64,000 nt of DNA from Streptomyces sp. CBMA123 (GCF_014596465.1 NZ_MECK01000090.1:1-64000), one strand, 5' to 3'. Shown: positions 38,016 to 47,022, counted from the first letter of the stretch. Numbers and translations: made by a program. Notes: generated by a model from the sequence alone, not told the origin.

Positions 38016-38600
38016 GTGGGATTCCTGGACGCCCTGTTCGGCCGCACCAAGCCCGTCAAGCCCGACCTCGACCAGCTGTTCGGCGTGCCGTCCGCCGCGC
38101 TCACCCTGGAGGCCGCGGCCGGGTTCCTCCCCACCGGGCTCGGCTCGGTCTGCTTCGCGGCCGTCGAGGGCGCGGCCTTCGTCCAGGTCGAACAGCAGGT
38201 CCGGGCCCTGCTGGACGCCGACACCGAACGCGGCGGCGTCCCGGTGGAGGCCTCCAAGGACGGCTACGGCTACTCCTGGCTGCTCACCCGGCACACCCCC
38301 GAGGAACTCCCGGAACTGGTCAACGACCTGCACGCGGTCAACAGCGAGCTGGAGGCGAACGGCTTCGGCCCGCAGCTGCTCTGCTCCCTGGTCGGCTTCC
38401 GCAACGCGCAGGGCCAGTCGCTGGCCCTGGTCTACCTCTACAAGCGCGGCACCTTCTATCCCTTCGCCCCGATGCCCGGCGGCGGCGAACGGCGCAACAG
38501 CCCGCTGGAGCTCCAGGTCAACGCGACGCTGGGCAACGACCTGCGGTTGGAGAAGGACCTCAGCCGCTGGTTCCCGGTCTGGGGCGCGCCGGGCCTCTGA
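38016..38600 (+). CDS. pspAB: PspA-associated protein PspAB
   Basis: 194 residues, no signal or membrane segment. FLDALFGRTKPVKPDLDQLF at the start and SYSWLLTRHT-like core (YGYSWLLTRHTPEELPELV), then LVYLYKRGTFYPFAPM, are typical of PspAB. This protein accompanies HtpX in actinobacteria and is linked to the phage-shock/membrane-stress response. The GTG at 38016 has AGGA upstream. Mechanism unknown; the pairing with htpX supports a role in membrane protein quality control. Confidence 0.9.
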   Translation: MGFLDALFGRTKPVKPDLDQLFGVPSAALTLEAAAGFLPTGLGSVCFAAVEGAAFVQVEQQVRALLDADTERGGVPVEASKDGYGYSWLLTRHTPEELPELVNDLHAVNSELEANGFGPQLLCSLVGFRNAQGQSLALVYLYKRGTFYPFAPMPGGGERRNSPLELQVNATLGNDLRLEKDLSRWFPVWGAPGL

Positions 38601-38624
38601 CGCCCCGTCCGTAAAATCGCCCCC

Positions 38625-39458
38625 ATGCGCAGCCACCAGTACGGACCCGACCTCACCCCGCCGTGGAAGAAGCAGGAGCCGGCACCCGAGGTGCCGGCCG
38701 AGCGGGACCTGGTGGTCGAGGAGGCCGCCACCGGCTACTGCGGGGCGGTGGTGCGGTGCGAGAAGACCGCGGAGGGGTTCACCGTCACCCTGGAGGACCG
38801 GTTCGGCAAGCAGCGGGTCTTCCCGCTGGTGCCGCGCGGCTTCCTGCTGGAGGGCAAGGCCGTCACCCTGGTGCGCCCGAGCGCCCCCGCCGCGCCCCGC
38901 ACCCCCGCCCGCACCGCCTCGGGCTCCCTCGCCGTCCCCGGCGCCCGCGCCCGGGTCGCCCGCGAGTCCCGCATCTACGTCGAGGGCCGGCACGACGCCG
39001 AGCTGGTCGAGCGGGTCTGGGGCGACGACCTGCGCATCGAGGGCGTCGTCGTCGAGTACCTCCAGGGCATCGACGACCTCCCCGCGATCGTCGCCGACTT
39101 CGCCCCCGGCCCAGGCCGCCGCCTCGGCGTCCTGGTCGACCACCTGCTCCCGGGGACGAAGGAGCACCGCATCGCCGCGCAGGTCACCGGCGAGTCCGTG
39201 CTGGTCGTCGGCCACCCCTACATCGACATCTGGCAGGCCGTGAAGCCCTCCTCCGTCGGCATCCCCGGCTGGCCCGCCGTCCCCCGGGGCGAGGACTGGA
39301 AGGAGGGCACCTGCCGCCGCCTCGGCTGGCCGGTGGACACCCCGGCGGCTTGGAAGCGGATCCTGTCGAAGGTGAACAGCTACCGGGACCTGGAGCCCGA
39401 ACTCCTGGCGAAGGTAGAGGAGTTGATCGACTTCACGGCCCTTCCGGGTCAGGAGTAG
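38625..39458 (+). CDS. DUF3097-family protein
   Basis: 277 residues. SHQYGPDLTPPWKKQ at the start, then GYCGAVVRCEKTAEGFTVTLEDRFGKQRVFPL (in pieces: GYCGAVVRCEKTAEGF, TLEDRFGKQRVFPL), a RIYVEGRHDAELVERVWGDD motif that resembles a Toprim-like acidic nucleotide-binding centre, and HPYIDIWQAVKP. The family is conserved in actinobacteria; the Toprim-like IYVEGRHDAE suggests a nucleic-acid role, not proven. It starts 24 bases after pspAB and may be in the same transcript. It overlaps the convergent Uma2 remnant at its 3' end by 10 bases. Confidence 0.85.
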   Translation: MRSHQYGPDLTPPWKKQEPAPEVPAERDLVVEEAATGYCGAVVRCEKTAEGFTVTLEDRFGKQRVFPLVPRGFLLEGKAVTLVRPSAPAAPRTPARTASGSLAVPGARARVARESRIYVEGRHDAELVERVWGDDLRIEGVVVEYLQGIDDLPAIVADFAPGPGRRLGVLVDHLLPGTKEHRIAAQVTGESVLVVGHPYIDIWQAVKPSSVGIPGWPAVPRGEDWKEGTCRRLGWPVDTPAAWKRILSKVNSYRDLEPELLAKVEELIDFTALPGQE

Positions 39459-39622
39459 GTCTGGAACTCCGAGGTGTCGAGCGTGACGCCCAGCAGGATG
39501 TTGTGGACCATGTCCGGCCCGGCCGTCATCACGAGTTCCCCCCTGATGAGCTCAGCCTTGAAGCCTTCAGGAACCTCCAGGCTCTCGAAGATCCCAGTCA
39601 TCCGGTCATCGATGGCGGTCAT
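39449..39622 (-). pseudogene. Uma2-family endonuclease remnant with internal deletion
   Basis: A 57-residue frame. Residues 1-43 are a good Uma2 N-terminus (RMTGIFESLEVPEGFKAELI, then VMTAGPDMVHNIL). It then jumps directly to LGVTLDTSEFQTYS-stop, the normal C-terminal end of Uma2 proteins. About 130-140 residues, including the whole PD-(D/E)xK catalytic core, are missing, but the frame is kept. GGAGGGAG lies upstream of the ATG at 39622, so translation signals remain. Uma2 proteins are abundant in Streptomyces, with unknown targets. This copy cannot be a nuclease; whether the mini-protein is made is unknown. Confidence 0.8.
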
Positions 39623-39662
39623 CGCGCGCTCCCTCCGACGGCTGACACCACGTCAACGACAA

Positions 39663-40892
39663 TCAGTCCACCAGGTCACGAACGACGGCGTCGGCCAGCA
39701 GGCGGCCCTGGAGGGTCAGGGTGGCGCGACCCTGCCGGTAGGGCTCCTCGGCGAGCAGGCCGTCCGCGAGGGCCTTGGCGGCGGCCCTGCGGCCCGCCTC
39801 GGCGAGGAGGTCGAGGGAGATGCCGTCGGCCAGGCGCAGTTCCAGCAGGATGCGCTCGACCCGGCGGTCCTCGTCGGTGAGGACCTCGCGGCCCAGGGCC
39901 GGGGTGCGGCCCTCGGCGAGGGCCTGGGCGTAGGCGGCGGGGTGCTTGGCGTTCCACCAGCGGACGCCGCCGACGTGGCTGTGGGCGCCGGGGCCGGCGC
40001 CCCACCAGTCGGCGCCGGTCCAGTAGAGCTCGTTGTGGCGGCAGCGGCCCTCGGGGGTGGTGGCCCAGTTGGAGACCTCGTACCAGGCGTAGCCGGCCGC
40101 GCTGAGCGCCTGCTCGGCGATGAGGTAGCGGTCGGCGTGCACGTCGTCGTCGATCATCGGCAGTTCGCCGCGCTTGACCCGGGCGGCCAGCTTGGTGCCG
40201 TCCTCGACGATCAGCGAGTACGCGGAGACGTGGTCGGGCCCGGCGCCGATCGCGGCGTCCAGCGAGGCCCGCCAGTCGTCGTCGGACTCGCCGGGGGTGC
40301 CGTAGATCAGGTCGAGGTTGACGTGCTCGAAGCCGGCCTCGCGGGCCTCGGCCACGCAGGCCTCGGGGCGGCCGGGGGTGTGGTGGCGGTCGAGCAGCCG
40401 CAGGACGTGCGGGCGGGCGCTCTGCATGCCGAAGGAGATCCGGTTGTAGCCGCCCTCGCGCAGTTCGGCGAGGTACGCGGGGTCGACGGACTCCGGGTTG
40501 GCCTCGGTGGTGACCTCGGCGTCCGGGGCGAGCCCGAACTCCTCGCGCAGGGCGGCGAGCATCTTCACCAGGTCGCGGGCGGGCAGCAGGGTGGGGGTGC
40601 CGCCGCCGAGGAAGACGGTCCGCACGGGCAGGTCGGCCTCCCCGAGCACCTTCCGGGCGTGCCGGATCTCGGCGACCACGTTGTCCGCGTAGGTCTCCTG
40701 CGAGGCCACGGCCCCGGAGGAGCGCAGTTCGGTGGCGGTGTAGGTGTTGAAGTCGCAGTAGCCGCAGCGGCTGGCGCAGTAGGGCACGTGCAGGTAGAAG
40801 CCGAACGGGCGCCGGCCCAGCCCGGCGAGGGCGTGCGCGGGCAGGGAACCGTCGGACGGCACCGGTTCGCCGTCGGGGAGTGCGGAGGGCAT
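39663..40892 (-). CDS. hemW: Radical SAM protein HemW (heme chaperone)
   Basis: 409 residues. Radical-SAM motif CASRCGYCDFNTYT (CxxxCxxC, about residues 39-46) binds the 4Fe-4S cluster; FLGGGTPTLLP and VTTEANPESV are the SAM-binding regions. The C-terminal HemN domain is present (GRCRHNELYWTGADWWGAGPGAHS). HemW was long annotated as an oxygen-independent coproporphyrinogen oxidase, but it lacks the extra residues of HemN and inserts heme. In actinobacteria it lies near hrcA-dnaJ and lepA, as here. Confidence 0.94.
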   Translation of the reverse strand: MPSALPDGEPVPSDGSLPAHALAGLGRRPFGFYLHVPYCASRCGYCDFNTYTATELRSSGAVASQETYADNVVAEIRHARKVLGEADLPVRTVFLGGGTPTLLPARDLVKMLAALREEFGLAPDAEVTTEANPESVDPAYLAELREGGYNRISFGMQSARPHVLRLLDRHHTPGRPEACVAEAREAGFEHVNLDLIYGTPGESDDDWRASLDAAIGAGPDHVSAYSLIVEDGTKLAARVKRGELPMIDDDVHADRYLIAEQALSAAGYAWYEVSNWATTPEGRCRHNELYWTGADWWGAGPGAHSHVGGVRWWNAKHPAAYAQALAEGRTPALGREVLTDEDRRVERILLELRLADGISLDLLAEAGRRAAAKALADGLLAEEPYRQGRATLTLQGRLLADAVVRDLVD

Positions 40893-40903
40893 GCCCCCAT
40901 TGT

Positions 40904-40941
40904 CCCGTACGGCCCGCGCGACCGGGCGCGGGCCGTACGGG
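40904..40941. terminator. Terminator after the acyl-CoA ligase gene
   Basis: A perfect 16-bp stem (40904-40919 with 40926-40941) and 6-base loop, nine bases past the ligase stop on the minus strand and just upstream of hemW. Confidence 0.8.
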
Positions 40942-40949
40942 AGCCGGGC

Positions 40950-42887
40950 TCAGGCCTCGTTGGCGCCCGTGTACATGGCGGCCACCGCGTCCGCGTAGGT
41001 CCGCTCGACCACCGGGCGCTTGATCTTCAGGCTCGGGGTGAGCTCGCCGTGCTCGATGTCGAGGTCGCGCGGCAGCAGGTGGAACTTCTTGATCGTCTGC
41101 CAGCGCTGGAGGTCGGCGTTGACCCGCTTGACGAAGCCCTCGATCAGCTGGTGCACGGCCGGGTCGGCGGCCAGCTCGGCGTAGCTCCTGCCGGCCAGGC
41201 CGCGCTCGGCGGCCCACGGCATCAGCACCGCCTCGTCCAGGCCGATCAGCGCGGTGCAGTAGTTGCGGCCGTTGCCGATCACCAGGATGTTGCTGACGAA
41301 CGGGCAGACCGCCTTGAACTTGCCCTCGACCTCGCTGGGCGCCACGTACTTTCCGCCGGAGGTCTTGAACAGGTCCTTCTTGCGGTCGGTGATCCGCAGG
41401 AAGCCGTCGGGGCTGAGCTCGCCGATGTCCTCGGTGTGGAACCAGCCGTCCGGCTCCAGCACCTCGGCGGTCTTCTCCGGCAGGTTGTGGTAGCCGCGCA
41501 TGACGCCGGGGCCGCGCAGCAGGATCTCGCCGTCCTCGGCGATCCGCACCTCGGTGCCGGGCAGCGGGCGGCCGACCGTGCCGATCCGCACGTCCTCCTT
41601 GCGGTTGACGCAGGAACCGGCGCTGGTCTCGCTCAGCCCGTAGCCCTCCAGGATCGGTACCCCGGCGCCGAGGAAGAAGTAGCCGATCTCGGGGGCGAGC
41701 GCGGCACTGCCGGAGACCGCGCCGCGCAGCCGGCCGCCGAAGGCCTCCCGGATCTTCGCGTACACCAGCTTGTCGGCCACCGCGTGCTGCAGCCGCAGGC
41801 CCAGCGGGGCGCTGTCGACGCCGGTGGCGATCCGGCTCTCCTGGACGGCCCGGGCGTACTCGCGGGCGACCTTGGCGGCCCACATGAAGATCTTGTACTT
41901 GGCGCCGCCCTCGGCCCGGGCCCGGCCGGCGATGCCGTTGTAGACCTTCTCGAAGATGCGCGGCGCCGAGGCCATGGTGGTCGGCCGGATGGCCGGCAGG
42001 TTGTGGATGATCCGGTCGACCCGGCCGTCCACCGCCATCACGTGGCCGGTGGCGATCTGGCCGGAGATCAGCGTCTTGCCGAAGACGTGCGACAGCGGCA
42101 GCCACATGAACTGGACGTCGTCGGGGCCGAGCAGGCCGCTGGCCTCCTGGGCCCGGCCCTCGTACGCCCAGCAGTCGTGCACCAGGCGCACGCCCTTGGG
42201 GCGGCCGGTGGTGCCGGAGGTGTAGATGAGGGTGGCCAGCTGCTCCTTGTCGAGCGCGGCCACGGCCTTCTCGACGGCGTCCGGGTGCTGCTCCAGGTAC
42301 TCGGTGCCGCGTCGTTCCAGCTCGGCGAGGGTGATCAGGTCCAGCCCGGCCGTCTGGAGTGTCTCGGGCCGGGCGGCCTCGGCGGGGGCGTCGAAGAGGA
42401 TCACGGTGCGCAGCTCGGGCAGCTGGTCGATGTGCTCGACGGCCTTGGCCAACTGGGCGGCGTTCTCGGCGAACAGGGCCCGGGAACCGGAGTCGGAGAG
42501 GATGAAGGCCGTCTCGTCCCCGTTGGTGCTCGGGTAGACGGTGGTGATCGCGGCTCCGGCGCACATCGCGCCGAGGTCGGTGAGGATCCACTCGACCCGG
42601 GTGGAGGAGGCCAGCGCGACCCGGTCCTCCGGCTGGATGCCGAGCGCCATCAGGCCGGCGGCCACCGCCTTGACCCGGACGGCGGTCTGCGCCCAGGTCA
42701 GCGAGCGCCACTGCTCGGCGCCCGGGGCACCGTCCGCGGCGTGCTCGTCGACCGAGGCCGGGTAGCGGTAGGCCTCGACGTTCGGGGTCGCGGCGACGCG
42801 CTCCAGGAACAGGTGGGCGACGGAGGCGGGACGCCCGGCGACGATGTCGGCACTGCCGGAGTCGATCAGGGACTGCGCGGAACTCAA
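40950..42887 (-). CDS. Long-chain fatty-acid-CoA ligase (AMP-forming)
   Basis: Activates fatty acids to acyl-CoA with ATP. About 645 residues, in the FadD15 size class. LIYTSGTTGRPKGVRLVHD is the P-loop/AMP-binding motif (about residue 200-218), YGLSETSAGSC the A5 motif, GWFHTEDIG and ITDRKKDLFKTSGGKYVAP the A7/A8 hinge, and SLKIKRP carries the C-terminal catalytic Lys region. The start is a TTG at 42887 with GGAGG six bases upstream; no ATG/GTG fits better. Its promoter region carries a direct repeat. Monocistronic. Confidence 0.93.
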   Translation of the reverse strand: MSSAQSLIDSGSADIVAGRPASVAHLFLERVAATPNVEAYRYPASVDEHAADGAPGAEQWRSLTWAQTAVRVKAVAAGLMALGIQPEDRVALASSTRVEWILTDLGAMCAGAAITTVYPSTNGDETAFILSDSGSRALFAENAAQLAKAVEHIDQLPELRTVILFDAPAEAARPETLQTAGLDLITLAELERRGTEYLEQHPDAVEKAVAALDKEQLATLIYTSGTTGRPKGVRLVHDCWAYEGRAQEASGLLGPDDVQFMWLPLSHVFGKTLISGQIATGHVMAVDGRVDRIIHNLPAIRPTTMASAPRIFEKVYNGIAGRARAEGGAKYKIFMWAAKVAREYARAVQESRIATGVDSAPLGLRLQHAVADKLVYAKIREAFGGRLRGAVSGSAALAPEIGYFFLGAGVPILEGYGLSETSAGSCVNRKEDVRIGTVGRPLPGTEVRIAEDGEILLRGPGVMRGYHNLPEKTAEVLEPDGWFHTEDIGELSPDGFLRITDRKKDLFKTSGGKYVAPSEVEGKFKAVCPFVSNILVIGNGRNYCTALIGLDEAVLMPWAAERGLAGRSYAELAADPAVHQLIEGFVKRVNADLQRWQTIKKFHLLPRDLDIEHGELTPSLKIKRPVVERTYADAVAAMYTGANEA

Positions 42888-42980
42888 CGAGGACCTCCGG
42901 GGGCGGGTGGCCGTCTGAGGGATGGTCGCGGCGTCCGTGGGGGCGGCCGCCGGGCCCCGGCCGCCTGAGCGGTGGGTGGT

Positions 42981-43037
42981 ACCGGTCAGTAACAAGGGCG
43001 CTGTCAGCAGCCTAGGGGGAAACCGGTCATTCCGTAA
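42981..43037 (-). promoter_or_regulatory. Candidate promoter with flanking operator repeats for the acyl-CoA ligase
   Basis: On the minus strand TTACGG (43037-43032), a 17-base spacer and TAGGCT (43014-43009) form a plausible promoter. The 8-mer ACCGGTCA (plus strand) occurs at 42981-42988 and 43022-43029, 41 bases apart, close to four helical turns, on either side of the -10. This suggests binding of a dimeric or tetrameric regulator. The remaining gap to the ABC gene (to 43206) shows only a GGCGGCCG-type inverted repeat near 42940-42966 and no gene. Confidence 0.45.
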
Positions 43038-43206
43038 GGGGGCGGATCCAGCTGGCACGCCCCCGCAGCCACGGACCCGGCCCAGGGCCCGGCCATGGCA
43101 AAGGCCCGGCAAACCTCCGCCGGACGGCCCCCGAATCGTCTGTACGACGCCGCGGAACGACGAGAATTGGGGTGCGAACCCGACCGGCGACGACAAGAGT
43201 GTGCCA

Positions 43207-44940
43207 GTGCTGATCAGACTGCTCCGGGCGTACCTGCGCCCATATTCCCGACCGATCACCCTGCTGGTGCTCCTCCAGCTGGTGTCCACCCTCGCGGCGC
43301 TGTACCTGCCCACGCTCAACGCCGACATCATCGACAAGGGCGTGGTCACGGGCGACACCGGCTACATCCTGCGCCTGGGCGCCGTGATGATCGGCGTCAC
43401 CCTCGTGCAGGCGCTGTGCTCGATCGGCGCCGTCTACTACGGCGCCCGCACCGCGATGGCCTTCGGCCGCGACGTCCGCGCCGCCGTCTTCGACCGGGTG
43501 CAGGGCTTCTCCTCCCGGGAGGTCGGCCAGTTCGGCGCGCCCTCCCTGATCACCCGCACCACCAACGACGTCCAGCAGGTCCAGATGCTGGCCCTGATGA
43601 GCTTCACCCTGATGGTCGCCGCACCGATCATGTGCGTCGGCGGCATCATCATGGCGCTCAACCAGGACGTCCCGCTGTCCGGACTGCTGCTCGCCGTCAT
43701 CCCCGCCCTCGGCGTGGTCGTCGTCCTGCTGGTCCGCGCCCTGCGGCCGAAGTTCCGCAGCATGCAGGTGAAGATCGACACCGTGAACCGGGTGCTGCGC
43801 GAGCAGATCACCGGCATCCGGGTCATCCGCGCCTTCGTCAAGGACGGCCACGAGCAGCACCGCTTCGCCGAGGCCAACGAGGACCTCACCCAGGTCGCCC
43901 GGCAGGTCGGCCGGCTGATGTCCGTGATGTTCCCCGCCGTGATGCTGGTCGTGAACATCTCCAGCGTCGCGGTGCTCTGGTTCGGCGCCCACCGCATCGA
44001 CAGCGGCGACATGGAGATCGGCGGACTCACCGCCTTCCTCTCCTACCTGATGCAGATCCTGATGAGCGTCATGATGGCCACCTTCATGTTCATGATGGTG
44101 CCGCGCGCCGAGGTCTGCGCCGAGCGCGTCCAGGAGGTCCTCGGCACCTCCTCCAGCGTCGTCCCGCCCGCCGCCCCGGTCACCGAACTGCTGCGCCGCG
44201 GCCACCTGGAACTGCGCGACGTCGACTTCCGCTACCCCGGCGCCGAAGCCTCCGTGCTGCACGGCATCGACCTCACCGCCCGCCCCGGCGAGACCACCGC
44301 CATCATCGGCTCCACCGGCAGCGGCAAGTCCACCCTGCTCGGCCTCGTCCCCCGGCTCTTCGACGCCACCTCCGGCCAGGTCCTGCTCGACGGCGTGGAC
44401 GTGCGCGAGCTCGCCGCCGACGCGATCGCCGACAGCGTCGGCATCGTCCCGCAGAAGCCCTACCTGTTCTCCGGCACCGTCGCCAGCAACCTCCGCTACG
44501 GCCGCCCCGACGCCACCGACGAGGAACTCTGGCACGCCCTGGAGATCGCCCAGGCCAAGGAGTTCGTCGAGAAGCTGGCCGAAGGCCTGGACGCCCCCAT
44601 CGCCCAGGGCGGCGGCAACGTCTCCGGCGGCCAGCGCCAGCGCCTGGCCATCGCCCGCGCCCTCGTCCGCCGCCCCGACGTCTACCTCTTCGACGACTCC
44701 TTCTCCGCGCTCGACTACGCCACCGACGCCAAACTGCGCAAGGCCCTCGCCCGCGAGACCTCCGACGCCACCGTGCTGATCGTCGCCCAGCGGGTGTCCA
44801 CCATCCGCGACGCCGACCGGATCATCGTCCTCGACGAGGGCGCCGTCGTCGGCAGCGGGACCCACCACGAACTGATGGCCGACAACCCGACGTACCGGGA
44901 GATCGTGCTCTCCCAGCTCACCGAGCAGGAGGCGGCGTGA
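43207..44940 (+). CDS. ABC exporter half-transporter, subunit with degenerate Walker B
   Basis: 577 residues: an exporter-type membrane domain with six spans (about 1-310), then an ATPase domain. Walker A is GSTGSGKST, signature NVSGGQRQRL (intact), and Walker B VYLFDDSFSALD has Asp in place of the catalytic Glu. The next gene encodes the partner. The Glu-to-Asp change makes one of the two ATP sites degenerate, the hallmark of heterodimeric exporters such as TM287/288 and BmrCD. The GTG at 43207 opens at LIRLLRAYLRPY, the usual start. The stop overlaps the partner's start. Substrate unknown (lipids or drugs). Confidence 0.93.
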   Translation: MLIRLLRAYLRPYSRPITLLVLLQLVSTLAALYLPTLNADIIDKGVVTGDTGYILRLGAVMIGVTLVQALCSIGAVYYGARTAMAFGRDVRAAVFDRVQGFSSREVGQFGAPSLITRTTNDVQQVQMLALMSFTLMVAAPIMCVGGIIMALNQDVPLSGLLLAVIPALGVVVVLLVRALRPKFRSMQVKIDTVNRVLREQITGIRVIRAFVKDGHEQHRFAEANEDLTQVARQVGRLMSVMFPAVMLVVNISSVAVLWFGAHRIDSGDMEIGGLTAFLSYLMQILMSVMMATFMFMMVPRAEVCAERVQEVLGTSSSVVPPAAPVTELLRRGHLELRDVDFRYPGAEASVLHGIDLTARPGETTAIIGSTGSGKSTLLGLVPRLFDATSGQVLLDGVDVRELAADAIADSVGIVPQKPYLFSGTVASNLRYGRPDATDEELWHALEIAQAKEFVEKLAEGLDAPIAQGGGNVSGGQRQRLAIARALVRRPDVYLFDDSFSALDYATDAKLRKALARETSDATVLIVAQRVSTIRDADRIIVLDEGAVVGSGTHHELMADNPTYREIVLSQLTEQEAA

Positions 44941-46973
44941 CCACCCCAGGAAAGCGTGCCGGAACACCGGCCGGAAGGCCCGCCGGGCCGGACGGCGGAA
45001 AGCCGGAGGACACGCTCCCCAGCGACTCCCAGGCCGCCGCCGCCCGCCGCGGCCCGGCCGGACCGGGCCGCTTCATGGGCGGCCAGGGCACCGAGAAGTC
45101 CATGGACTTCAAGGGCTCCGGCAAGCGCGTCCTCGGCCTGCTGCGCCCCGAACGCAAGCTGCTGCTCGGCGTGCTGGCGCTCGGCGTGCTCGGCATCGGC
45201 TGCGCCGTCACCGGCCCCAAGATCCTCGGCGACGCCACCGACCTGATCTTCGCCGGCGTCATCGGCGCCCGCTTCCAGCCCGGCACCTCCAAGGCCGAGG
45301 TCATCGCCGGCCTGCGCGCCCACGGCGAGGGCGGCATCGCCGACCTGCTCGGCGCCGTCGACTTCACCCCCGGCCACGGCATGGACTTCGGCGCCATCGG
45401 CTCCATCCTGCTCTGGGTGCTCGGCATCTACGTCGCCTCCGCCGTCTTCGGCATCTTCCAGGGCCGCCTGGCCACCAAGGCGATCCAGTCGGCCAGCTAC
45501 CGGCTGCGCCAGGACGTCGAGGCCAAACTCGCCCGGCTGCCGCTCAGTTACTTCGACAAGCAGCCGCGCGGCGAGGTGCTCAGCAGGGTCACCAACGACA
45601 TCGACAACATCGGCCAGTCCATGCAGCAGACCATGGGCCAGGTCGTCAACTCGCTGCTCACCGTGGTCGGCGTGCTGGCGATGATGTTCTGGATCTCCCC
45701 GATCCTCGCCGTGATCGCCCTGGTCTCGGTGCCGCTGTCGGTGGTCGTCGCCGCCAGGGTCGGCAAGAAGGCCCAGCCGCAGTTCGTCCAGCAGTGGAAG
45801 TCCACCGGCCAACTCAACGCCCACATCGAGGAGATGTACACCGGCCACACCCTGGTCAAGGTGTTCGGCCGGCAGCGCGAGTCCGCCGAGACCTTCCGCG
45901 AGCACAACGACGCGCTGTACCACGCCAGCTTCCGCGCCCAGTTCATCTCCGGGATCATCCAGCCCGCGATGATGCTGATCGGCAACCTGCAGTACGTGCT
46001 GGTCGCGGTGGTCGGCGGACTGCGGGTGGCCAGCGGCTCGCTGTCCATCGGCGACGTCCAGGCCTTCATCCAGTACTCCCGGCAGTTCAGCCAGCCGCTC
46101 ACCCAGGTCGCCAGCATGGCCAACCTGGTGCAGTCCGGGGTCGCCTCCGCCGAGCGCGTCTTCGAACTCCTCGACGCCGCCGAGCAGAGCCCCGAGCCGG
46201 CCATGCCCGAGAAGCCCGACACCGTCCACGGCCGGGTCGCCTTCCAGGACGTGTCGTTCCGCTACGACCCCGACAAGCCGCTCATCGAGGACCTCTCGCT
46301 CAAGGTCGAACCCGGCCAGACCGTCGCCATCGTCGGCCCCACCGGCGCCGGCAAGACCACCCTGGTCAACCTGCTGATGCGGTTCTACGAGGTCAGCTCC
46401 GGACGCATCACCCTCGACGGCACCGACATCTCCGCGATGTCCCGCGAGGACCTGCGCTCCGGCATCGGCATGGTCCTCCAGGACACCTGGCTCTTCGGCG
46501 GCACCATCGCCGACAACATCGCCTACGGAGCCGGCTCCGCCACCCGCGAGCAGGTCATCGAAGCCGCCAGGGCCGCCCACGTCGACCGCTTCGTGCGCAC
46601 CCTCCCCGACGGCTACGACACCGTCATCGACGACGAGGGCACCGGCGTCAGCACCGGCGAGAAGCAGCTGATCACCATCGCCCGGGCCTTCCTCGCCCAG
46701 CCGTCGATCCTCGTCCTGGACGAGGCCACCAGCTCCGTCGACACCCGCACCGAGGTGCTCATCCAGCGGGCCATGGCCCGGCTGCGCACCGGCCGCACCA
46801 GCTTCGTCATCGCCCACCGCCTCTCCACCATCCGGGACGCCGACGTCATCCTGGTGATGGAGAACGGCTCCATCGTGGAGCAGGGCACCCACGACGAGCT
46901 GATCGCCGCCGACGGCGCCTACGCCCGGCTCTACCAGGCGCAGTTCGCGGAGGCCGTGGCCGAGGTGGACTGA
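44937..46973 (+). CDS. ABC exporter half-transporter, subunit with degenerate signature motif
   Basis: 678 residues. A polar 45-residue N-terminal extension rich in Gly/Pro/Ala precedes six membrane spans. The region after the first span has a longer loop (about 95-140) than in the partner. ATPase domain: Walker A GPTGAGKTT, a degenerate signature GVSTGEKQLITIARA instead of LSGGQ, and an intact Walker B ILVLDEATSSVD with catalytic Glu. It therefore complements the preceding subunit: one consensus and one degenerate ATP site. The GTG at 44937 overlaps the upstream stop, with GGAGG before it. Confidence 0.94.
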   Translation: MTTPGKRAGTPAGRPAGPDGGKPEDTLPSDSQAAAARRGPAGPGRFMGGQGTEKSMDFKGSGKRVLGLLRPERKLLLGVLALGVLGIGCAVTGPKILGDATDLIFAGVIGARFQPGTSKAEVIAGLRAHGEGGIADLLGAVDFTPGHGMDFGAIGSILLWVLGIYVASAVFGIFQGRLATKAIQSASYRLRQDVEAKLARLPLSYFDKQPRGEVLSRVTNDIDNIGQSMQQTMGQVVNSLLTVVGVLAMMFWISPILAVIALVSVPLSVVVAARVGKKAQPQFVQQWKSTGQLNAHIEEMYTGHTLVKVFGRQRESAETFREHNDALYHASFRAQFISGIIQPAMMLIGNLQYVLVAVVGGLRVASGSLSIGDVQAFIQYSRQFSQPLTQVASMANLVQSGVASAERVFELLDAAEQSPEPAMPEKPDTVHGRVAFQDVSFRYDPDKPLIEDLSLKVEPGQTVAIVGPTGAGKTTLVNLLMRFYEVSSGRITLDGTDISAMSREDLRSGIGMVLQDTWLFGGTIADNIAYGAGSATREQVIEAARAAHVDRFVRTLPDGYDTVIDDEGTGVSTGEKQLITIARAFLAQPSILVLDEATSSVDTRTEVLIQRAMARLRTGRTSFVIAHRLSTIRDADVILVMENGSIVEQGTHDELIAADGAYARLYQAQFAEAVAEVD

Positions 46974-46986
46974 TCCGTCGTCACAC

Positions 46987-47022
46987 GAAGAGCCGGGACG
47001 GGACCCTCCGTCCCGGCTCTTC
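46987..47022. terminator. Terminator of the ABC exporter operon
   Basis: A perfect 15-bp stem (46987-47001 with 47008-47022) and 6-base loop, 13 bases past the operon stop. Confidence 0.85.

Noticed and set aside
39474-42968. Plus-strand frame of about 1160 codons opposite hemW and the acyl-CoA ligase
   Set aside because: No domain, no ribosome binding site, and fully antisense to two well-supported genes.
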